This document shows, in pieces, positions 49,767 through 55,445 of a stretch of DNA of 55,445 nt (positions are counted from its first letter, which is position 1; every line of letters starts with the position of its first letter). Position numbers and translations under genes: made by a program. Source of the stretch: Bryobacteraceae bacterium (GTDB lineage Bacteria; Acidobacteriota; Terriglobia; Bryobacterales; Bryobacteraceae); NCBI GenBank assembly GCA_014860455.1, contig JACZJQ010000214.1:1-55445 (forward strand), written 5' to 3'. The notes beneath the pieces are model-generated. The model saw only the letters and a list, made by a program, of their open reading frames with translations. It was not told where the DNA came from and ran no database searches.

Positions 49767-50540
49767 TCAACCTTTGTACATCCGCGTTCCCGCGGGTTGG
49801 CCGGCAGAGAGCGTGTCCAGGATGTCCTCGGCCGCGCCGGGGGCGATGACCACCTCGCCCACCCCATGTTCCAGGGCGTCGCACGCGGCATTCAATTTCG
49901 CCTGCATCCCGCCCGTGGCGATCCCGTCGCGGATCAGCGCCTGGGCGTCGGACGAACTCAGTTCAGCCAAAGCCGTGCCGTCACGGCCGCGTACACCGTC
50001 CACATCTGTCAGGAAATACAACTTGTCCGCACCCCACCCCGCTGCACACGCCACAGCCATCTGATCGGCGTTGACATTATAGATAGCGCCACTCCGGTCG
50101 CCCGCCACGCAGGCAACCACGGGCAGGAAACCCGCCCCGCACAGCGTGTCGAGAATCTCCGGGTTCACCTTCGTTATCCGCCCCACCTGGCCCAGTTCGG
50201 GGTTCAACTGTTCGGCTTCCGCCAGCGCGGCGTCAATGCCGCTGATGCCCACGGCACGGACGCCTGCGGCCACCAGCGCCGAGGCCAGTTCCTTGTTCAC
50301 CGAACCCGTGAAAACCTTCAGCAGCGCATCGACCACATCAGGCGATGTCACCCGCAACCCGCCGACAAACTTGCTCTCGACACCCCGCTCCGACAGGAAG
50401 CGCGTCATCTGCTTACCCCCGCCATGGACCACCGTGACTTGTCCAGCCGATGCCTGAAGCCGAGCGATCTGTTGGCAAAGACGTAACTTCGACGCCGGAT
50501 CATCCAGCAGCGTCCCGCCCAACTTGACCAGGATCTTCAC
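49767..50540 (-). CDS. argB: Acetylglutamate kinase
   Basis: A 257-residue amino acid kinase phosphorylating N-acetylglutamate. Motifs are ILVKLGGTLLDDPASK, VTVVHGGGKQM, FVGGLRVTSP, and YFLTDVDGVRGRDGTALAEL with the later GGMQAKLNAA. The GTG start at 50540 forms a GTGA overlap with argC; the extension to 50564 would start inside argC. It lacks the N-terminal helix linked with arginine inhibition in hexameric NAGKs, so it is probably the arginine-insensitive dimeric kind, as in E. coli. Confidence 0.93.
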   Translation of the reverse strand: MKILVKLGGTLLDDPASKLRLCQQIARLQASAGQVTVVHGGGKQMTRFLSERGVESKFVGGLRVTSPDVVDALLKVFTGSVNKELASALVAAGVRAVGISGIDAALAEAEQLNPELGQVGRITKVNPEILDTLCGAGFLPVVACVAGDRSGAIYNVNADQMAVACAAGWGADKLYFLTDVDGVRGRDGTALAELSSSDAQALIRDGIATGGMQAKLNAACDALEHGVGEVVIAPGAAEDILDTLSAGQPAGTRMYKG

Positions 50541-51544
50541 AGCAGCCCCGCCGTTTCCGCCCATCCGAACATCAGGTTCATGTTCTGAACGGCCTGCCCC
50601 GCCGCGCCCTTCACCAGATTGTCGATAGCCGCCACAACCACGCCACGGCCGGTGGCCGGGTCGAACTTAAAGCCGATGTCGCAGAAATTCGTGCGCTGAA
50701 CCGCCCGCAGGTCGGGCACAACGCCGGGGGCATACAGCCGAACGAACGGTTCGTCACGGTAGGCGCTCTGATAGATCTGGGCCAGCGTGGAGGCGTCCTT
50801 GATGCCGGGCGCGCGGAAGTAAATGGTTTCCAGGATGCCCCGGTCGCACGGGATCAACTGCGCCGTGAAGCTGAACTCACCTTCGTCGAGGCCGGAGACC
50901 ATCAGCACTTCCGGCACGTGGCGATGGTCCAGGATCGAATACGCCGAGAAATTCTCGGTTACTTCGCAGTAGCTGGTCTTGAGACTGGGCTTGCGGCCCG
51001 CCCCGCTCACTCCGCTCTTTGCATCGCAGACGATGCCGGCGGCGCGGTCGATCAACCCCGACTGAACCAGCGGGCGAATGGCCAGATTCGCTGCCGTCGG
51101 GTAGCAGCCCGGATTCGAGAGCAACTGAGCCGCGGGAATCTGTTTCCGGTTCACTTCGGGCAGGCCGTAGACCGCCTTTTCCAGCCACGCGACGGCGGAG
51201 TGGGGCTCCTTGTACCAGCGGGTGTAGTTTTCGGCCGTGCGCAGCCGGAACGCCCCGCTCAGGTCGATCACCTTGATCCCGCGGTCCAGCAGCGGCGGGG
51301 CCAGTTCCATGGAGACCTCCGGCGGCGTGGCCAGAAAGACCGCTTTGATGGCCGAGGCCACCATGGCTTCGACGTTCGCGCCAATCCGCTCCGGCCCTGT
51401 GAAACCAATCGGTTGGGGCCGCTCGGAGGAGTCCTGGCGGTGCTCAAGCAGGATCGGCGTCACCTCGGGGTGACGCGAGAGGATTTGGACGAGGTCGACC
51501 CCGCTGTAGCCGCGGAAGCCGACGATGCCGACGTTTACGCTCAT
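50537..51544 (-). CDS. argC: N-acetyl-gamma-glutamyl-phosphate reductase
   Basis: A 335-residue NADPH-dependent enzyme reducing acetylglutamyl phosphate to the semialdehyde. The nucleotide loop is VGIVGFRGYSGVDLV, and the catalytic cysteine is in LLSNPGCYPTAANLA. VSGAGRKPSLKTSYCEV and HRHVPEV are further family markers. It opens the argC-argB-NAGS transcript. A perfect palindrome that looks like an arginine operator lies just upstream (51568-51595). argJ, argD, argF, argG and argH are not in the window. Confidence 0.94.
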   Translation of the reverse strand: MSVNVGIVGFRGYSGVDLVQILSRHPEVTPILLEHRQDSSERPQPIGFTGPERIGANVEAMVASAIKAVFLATPPEVSMELAPPLLDRGIKVIDLSGAFRLRTAENYTRWYKEPHSAVAWLEKAVYGLPEVNRKQIPAAQLLSNPGCYPTAANLAIRPLVQSGLIDRAAGIVCDAKSGVSGAGRKPSLKTSYCEVTENFSAYSILDHRHVPEVLMVSGLDEGEFSFTAQLIPCDRGILETIYFRAPGIKDASTLAQIYQSAYRDEPFVRLYAPGVVPDLRAVQRTNFCDIGFKFDPATGRGVVVAAIDNLVKGAAGQAVQNMNLMFGWAETAGLL

Positions 51545-51567
51545 TGCCCTTCCATGGTAGCAATGTG

Positions 51568-51595
51568 ATATTTATTCATCGCTATGAATAAATAT
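51568..51595 (-). promoter_or_regulatory. Putative arginine operator (ARG-box pair) upstream of argC
   Basis: ATATTTATTCAT (51568-51579), a CGCT spacer and its exact reverse complement ATGAATAAATAT (51584-51595) form a 28-base perfect palindrome in otherwise GC-rich DNA, 24 bases before the argC start. The central ATTCA and TGAAT are the facing halves of two 18-base ARG boxes (51563-51580 and 51583-51600), 2 bases apart. The outer halves (GTGAT, ATACC) are degenerate. ArgR/AhrC binding is the simplest reading. No argR gene is in the window. Confidence 0.6.
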
Positions 51596-51691
51596 ACCAT
51601 GGTTCGTCGAGCGGGGGAGTTCGTTTGGTTGCCGGTCAGAGACCGCCTACTTCGTGCGCGGCTCGATTTCCGGAGAGGCCCGTCTTCCCCC

Positions 51692-53515
51692 CTACTGCCG
51701 CAGCAGCGCCTTCAGCCTGGCTTTCTGCTCGGCCGATGCGTTGGGCGCCACTTCCAGATTCCACGACGGCGCACTCTGCTGGGCGATCGGCAACTCCAGC
51801 GTCATCAACACATCGCGGCGGGCGATCAGCAATTTTACCTGTTTCCGCTCTTTGTAGTAATCCAACCGCGCCGGCCACTGGTCCGCTCTCAGGCGGTAGT
51901 CCTCCACGGCGATGATTTCGTCGTCCACGTTCAACCCGGCCGCCCATGTCGGCGTGTCGCGCTGCACACGCGTCACCGTGATCCGGCCCGAAGCCGAGGA
52001 AACCGTTGCCCCGGTGGCAATGGCCTTGCGGTTCGACTGTGGGCGGAATCGCAAGCCGTAGTATTCCAGCATCTCCGAATAGTCGAGCTCCTTCGTGGTC
52101 TCCAGGACATCCTTGAACCAGCCGCTCAAATCCGTGCCGGCCACCTCCGACGCCGTGCGGCGGAACTCTTCCGGCGTGAACCCCTTGGCCCCGCCGTAGC
52201 GCTTATAAGCCAGCACCATCACGTCGTCCAGCGACTTAGCCCCGTTCGTGACCTTCCGGATTCGCGCATCCAGCAGCAGACCGATCACTTCGCCCTTCGT
52301 GTAGTAACTGATCGACGTGTTGCCCGAGTTCTCATTCGGGCGGTAGAGCTTGATCCAGGTGTCGAAACTGGAGGTCTCCACGGGTTGAACCAGCCGTCCC
52401 GGAGTGGTTTGAAGCTGTCCGATCGCCGACGACATCGCCCGCAGGAACTGCGCCTCCGTGGATAGTCCGGAGCGTGCCAGCGCCAACGGACCATAGTAAG
52501 AGGTCACCCCCTCGGCCTGCCACAGCGAACGGGTATAAACCTCGTTTTCGAAATCGAAGGGCCCGAGTTCGACCGGCCGCAGGCGCTTCACATTCCACAA
52601 ATGAATGTACTCATGGCTGACCAGCCCCAGCCACCCCTGCCGCGTCGGGCGCCGCGAGCGGGGCGCTGACGGATCGGCCCCACCGGGCGGCGCGTCATCC
52701 ACTCCCGCATAGGCCCAGCGGCTGGCATTCAGCCAGGTCGAGTTGCGATGCTCCAGCCCGCCGCCCGATTCGATCAGCATGTTGAAGAAAACGTACTTGT
52801 CATACGGCAACCCGCCCCACATGCGGCTGTATTCGGCCACAATCCTGGCCACATCGCGCGCCGATGCCGGACCGTCCCACATCGGCCCTTCGCCTTCGTT
52901 CACCAGGTAGTGTTTCTTGCCTTCAACGTCGAATTCATGAATCGGCGCATTGCCGGCGTAAATCGGGCAGTCCAGCAGTTCGTCGAAGTCAGCCGCAACG
53001 TAGGTGTTCGGTTCGCCCGGCTTCAACTTCATGCCGCTGATGTGTTTCTTCCACGCCGCGGGCAGTTCGACTGCAACCTCATACGGGCCCTGCTGCCGCC
53101 CCACCGGCGTCATGAAACACGGCGCGCCGTTCAGCATCGCGAATCCGCCATCCACCCAGTTGCCTTGAACCGACGCCTCATGCGCGTACACCTTGTACCT
53201 GAGTTCCACTCGCCGCGCCCCGCCGGTACGGACCAGCCAGCGGTTCTTGCGCGTCTTCTCCCACACGAGCGTTCGGCCGCCGCCCGTCGCCTCGAAGGCT
53301 TCCACATTGCGGGCGTACTCTCTCACCAGATACGACCCCGGCGTCCACACGGCCATGAACACCTCAACCGTCGGTCCCGTAGCCGGGATCGACGCCGAAA
53401 CTTCCAGGTAATGCGTATGCGGCGCCGGAAAGCGCAGCGTGTATCGGATCGGTTCCTGCGCCAGCGCCGGGATGGCGCACAGTGCGAGTGCGAAAAGAAG
53501 GGTACGGCGGGTCAT
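51692..53515 (-). CDS. M61-family metallopeptidase with PDZ domain, exported
   Basis: A 607-residue glycyl-aminopeptidase-like enzyme with signal peptide MTRRTLLFALALCAIPALAQ. The zinc site is in GLVSHEYIHLWNVKRLRP (HEYxHxWN), with the downstream glutamate in QAEGVTSYYGPL. A GGLEHRNS motif precedes it. The C-terminal PDZ domain contains RITVTRVQRDTPTWAAGLNVDDEI. The ATG at 53515 is chosen for the signal peptide; the longer open frame runs into trmFO. Divergent starts with trmFO are only 9 bases apart, so their promoters must lie inside each other's genes. Confidence 0.9.
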   Translation of the reverse strand: MTRRTLLFALALCAIPALAQEPIRYTLRFPAPHTHYLEVSASIPATGPTVEVFMAVWTPGSYLVREYARNVEAFEATGGGRTLVWEKTRKNRWLVRTGGARRVELRYKVYAHEASVQGNWVDGGFAMLNGAPCFMTPVGRQQGPYEVAVELPAAWKKHISGMKLKPGEPNTYVAADFDELLDCPIYAGNAPIHEFDVEGKKHYLVNEGEGPMWDGPASARDVARIVAEYSRMWGGLPYDKYVFFNMLIESGGGLEHRNSTWLNASRWAYAGVDDAPPGGADPSAPRSRRPTRQGWLGLVSHEYIHLWNVKRLRPVELGPFDFENEVYTRSLWQAEGVTSYYGPLALARSGLSTEAQFLRAMSSAIGQLQTTPGRLVQPVETSSFDTWIKLYRPNENSGNTSISYYTKGEVIGLLLDARIRKVTNGAKSLDDVMVLAYKRYGGAKGFTPEEFRRTASEVAGTDLSGWFKDVLETTKELDYSEMLEYYGLRFRPQSNRKAIATGATVSSASGRITVTRVQRDTPTWAAGLNVDDEIIAVEDYRLRADQWPARLDYYKERKQVKLLIARRDVLMTLELPIAQQSAPSWNLEVAPNASAEQKARLKALLRQ

Positions 53516-53524
53516 GAACCTACA

Positions 53525-54898
53525 ATGGTAATAGAAGCTTTGAGCCAAACGAACTCCATTCACGTCGCCGGTGGGGGCCTGGCCGGATGCGAGGCCGCTT
53601 GGCGGCTGGCGCGGGCTGGGCTGCGTTGCACGCTGTATGAGATGCGGCCTGTGCGGTCGACCGAAGCGCACCAGACCGATCTGCTTGCCGAACTGGTCTG
53701 TTCCAACTCGCTCAAAAGCGACTCCGAAAACACCGCATCCTGGCTCCTGAAACACGAACTCCGCCGGTTAGCCTCGCTGTCCATGGCCGCGGCCGAAAAG
53801 TCCCGCGTGCCCGGCGGCCATGCCCTCACGGTCGACCGTGGCCTCTTCGCGCAGGAGATCACCCGTGCGATTGAAGCCGAGCCGCTGATCGAATTGAAAC
53901 GGGAAGAGCTGACGTCGATTCCAGAGCAGGGCATCGTTATCATCGCGTCGGGACCCCTCACATCGGGCGCCCTGGCCGGCAACATCGCGCGTCGCACCGG
54001 CTCCCAGCGGCTGTACTTCTACGACTCCATCAGCCCGATCGTCGACGCATCCACCATTGACATGTGCAAGGTCTTCGCCGCATCCCGCTACGGCAAATCC
54101 ATCGACGGCGGCGACGACTACCTGAACTGCCCGATGACCAAGGACGAATACAACGCCTTTGTCGATGCGGTCCTCACTGCCGATTCCGCCGAGGCCCATA
54201 TCCCCGCCGACGAGGCCATCCACGAAGGCAAGGTCCCCTTCTTCGAGGCCTGCCTGCCGGTGGAGGAGATCGCCCGCCGCGGCCGTGACACCCTGCGCTT
54301 CGGCCCCATGAAACCCGTCGGCTTGACCGATCCCCGCACCGGCCGTTGGCCCTATGCGGCCGTCCAACTGCGCCAGGAGTCCCAGCGCGCCGGTTCCTAC
54401 AACCTCGTCGGTTTCCAGAATCATATGAAGTTCCCCGACCAGAAACGGGTCTTCCGCATGATCCCTGGACTCGAACTCGCCGAGTTCCTCCGCTACGGCC
54501 AGATGCACCGCAACACCTACATCAACGGCCCCGAGCTGTTGGACACGGCGCTCCGGCTGAAGACCGAGCCGCGCGTCTTCTTCGCCGGCCAGATCTCCGG
54601 CGTCGAAGGCTACGTCGAATCCATGGCCACGGGCCTGATGGCTGGCATCCACGCCTCCGATGCGGCTGCGGGCCGCGAACCGCAACCCCTGCCGCGCGAG
54701 ACGGCAATGGGGTCGCTCTGCCACTACATCGCCAACGCCGACCCGAAGCGCTATCAACCCGCCAACATCGCCTTCGACATCCTGCCCGCGCTCGACGACG
54801 AAACCCGCGCGCGCTTGAAGCGCGACAAGAAAGCCCGCCACGCCGAGGTGTGCCGCCGGGCGCTTGCCGCCATGGACACCTACCTGGAGCAGCGATGA
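53525..54898 (+). CDS. trmFO: tRNA (uracil-54) methyltransferase TrmFO
   Basis: A 457-residue FAD enzyme making T54 in tRNA with methylenetetrahydrofolate as the carbon donor. The FAD loop IHVAGGGLAGCEAAWRLARAG, VCSNSLKSD, and the GYVESMATGLMAGIHAS segment are diagnostic. The start is ATG at 53525, or TTG at 53540, which would match other members more closely. The frame is open far upstream through the M61 gene's antisense strand and was cut off. The stop overlaps xerC as ATGA. The trmFO-xerC order is also known in Firmicutes (followed by hslV/hslU there). Confidence 0.95.
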   Translation: MVIEALSQTNSIHVAGGGLAGCEAAWRLARAGLRCTLYEMRPVRSTEAHQTDLLAELVCSNSLKSDSENTASWLLKHELRRLASLSMAAAEKSRVPGGHALTVDRGLFAQEITRAIEAEPLIELKREELTSIPEQGIVIIASGPLTSGALAGNIARRTGSQRLYFYDSISPIVDASTIDMCKVFAASRYGKSIDGGDDYLNCPMTKDEYNAFVDAVLTADSAEAHIPADEAIHEGKVPFFEACLPVEEIARRGRDTLRFGPMKPVGLTDPRTGRWPYAAVQLRQESQRAGSYNLVGFQNHMKFPDQKRVFRMIPGLELAEFLRYGQMHRNTYINGPELLDTALRLKTEPRVFFAGQISGVEGYVESMATGLMAGIHASDAAAGREPQPLPRETAMGSLCHYIANADPKRYQPANIAFDILPALDDETRARLKRDKKARHAEVCRRALAAMDTYLEQR

Positions 54899-55445
54899 GC
54901 CTACTGGGCGATGCGGTCAGCCAGTATCTGGAATCGCTCCAGCGCGAGAACGCCTCGGTCCACACGCTCCGCAACTACGGCGCCGACCTGCGCCAGTTTG
55001 AGGCCTACTTCACGCGGCCCGGATTGGAGCCGCCGCAGCCTGAAGAGTTCGACCAGTGGCAGTTGCGGGAATGGCTCGGCGATCTTCACGCCCAGCGGTT
55101 GTCGAAGGTCACCATCCGCAGGAAACTGGCTGCCGTCCGCGGACTCTTCAACCACCTTCTGCACCACGGTCGCATCAGCGTCAACCGCGCCAAGCTGCTC
55201 ACCACGCCCAAGATGCCGCAGATGCTGCCCGACGTGCCCACCGAACAACAGGCCAATGGCCTGATCGACGAGATCGCCGCGGGCAAGCTGGAGCGTGCGA
55301 TGCCTAAGCGCGACCTCGCAATGTTCGAGGTCCTCTACGGCTGCGGCCTTCGCATCAGCGAACTGGTCGGCATGGATGTCGCCGACATCGATCTCGCCGA
55401 GGGTTGGATCAAAGTCCGCGGCAAGCGCAAGAAGGAGCGCCAGGT
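54895..55445 (+). CDS. xerC: Tyrosine recombinase XerC, cut by the window edge
   Basis: The first 183 codons of a tyrosine site-specific recombinase; no stop is reached before the edge. The N-terminal SAM-like domain (VSQYLESLQRENASVHTLRNY and DLHAQRLSKVTIRRKLAAVR) precedes the catalytic domain. Its first active-site arginine is in LYGCGLRISELVGMDVADI, and the lysine segment is VRGKRKKERQ. The remaining HxxR and tyrosine would lie beyond the edge. The ATG overlaps the trmFO stop. With XerD it would resolve chromosome dimers at dif. Confidence 0.9.
   Translation, partial: MSLLGDAVSQYLESLQRENASVHTLRNYGADLRQFEAYFTRPGLEPPQPEEFDQWQLREWLGDLHAQRLSKVTIRRKLAAVRGLFNHLLHHGRISVNRAKLLTTPKMPQMLPDVPTEQQANGLIDEIAAGKLERAMPKRDLAMFEVLYGCGLRISELVGMDVADIDLAEGWIKVRGKRKKERQ

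Noticed and set aside
52748-53524. 260-codon extension ahead of trmFO
   Set aside because: It lies antisense to the M61 peptidase gene, lacks motifs, and the FAD loop of TrmFO belongs at the N-terminus.

Overview
This window reads as an uninterrupted stretch of a high-GC bacterial chromosome. G+C is about two thirds in the lines I counted. It holds 56 protein genes, one of them cut by the right edge, and one tRNA. I saw no insertion sequence, prophage, plasmid function or CRISPR array. The gene families (TPR protein with a carboxypeptidase-like N-terminus, receiver-less sigma-54 activator, Tat-type Gfo/Idh/MocA oxidoreductase, S41 and M61 peptidases, arylsulfotransferase, many GT39-like membrane proteins) fit an Acidobacteriota soil bacterium, perhaps Bryobacterales/Solibacter-like. 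That is inference: there is no rRNA here, and a marker-gene tree would settle it.

Layout. 0.2-1.1 kb: RidA and a MerR regulator, convergent. 1.2-9.1 kb: one long plus-strand run (rlmB, ggt, sugar isomerase-like TIM barrel, asnS, arginase, ddl, S41 protease), several genes overlapping or nearly touching. 9.2-12.4 kb: a minus-strand trio of membrane proteins with 4-base overlaps, two of them GT39-like. 12.4-15.8 kb: zincin, [2Fe-2S] protein, small TPR protein, cmk-lysC. 15.9-19.7 kb: nadA, moaA, a third GT39-like protein and a free Smr domain. 19.7-24.6 kb: minus operon SMP-30/NUDIX/mutS2/oxidoreductase. 24.7-29.0 kb: exported beta-carbonic anhydrase, methyltransferase, lipoprotein, TPR protein and two small orphans. 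29.0-32.7 kb: sigma-54 activator plus GT4, then der and tRNA-Asp. 32.7-37.5 kb: adenosine deaminase-like enzyme, glgB with an overlapping orphan, and GT2 plus a lone receiver. 37.7-40.3 kb: two different homoserine dehydrogenases tail to tail, then a small exported helical protein. 40.3-43.5 kb: pyrR-pyrB-pyrC and a thiamine-binding protein. 43.5-47.8 kb: GH2 hydrolase facing a polysaccharide deacetylase/arylsulfotransferase pair. 47.8-49.1 kb: a structured 300-base gap and a molybdopterin-binding protein. 49.2-51.5 kb: argC-argB-short N-acetylglutamate synthase behind a perfect 28-base palindrome. 51.7-55.4 kb: M61 peptidase, trmFO and the start of xerC.

How the genes work together. Several biosynthetic routes are represented: aspartate family (lysC, two hom), pyrimidines (pyrR-B-C), arginine (argC-B-NAGS, opposed by arginase), NAD (nadA), molybdenum cofactor (moaA and a MoeA-like protein), cell wall (ddl) and glycogen (glgB). 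A second theme is the envelope. A DPM1-like GT2 could make polyprenyl-phosphate sugars for the three GT39-like proteins, alongside a GT4, a deacetylase and an arylsulfotransferase.

I did not find a clearly new multi-gene system. The best leads are regulatory or compositional: the arg operator-like palindrome, a hairpin that would hide the Shine-Dalgarno of the GT2-receiver pair, the structured gap before assT, a change of strand composition around 12-16 kb, the paired homoserine dehydrogenases, and an unrecognised protein overlapping glgB.
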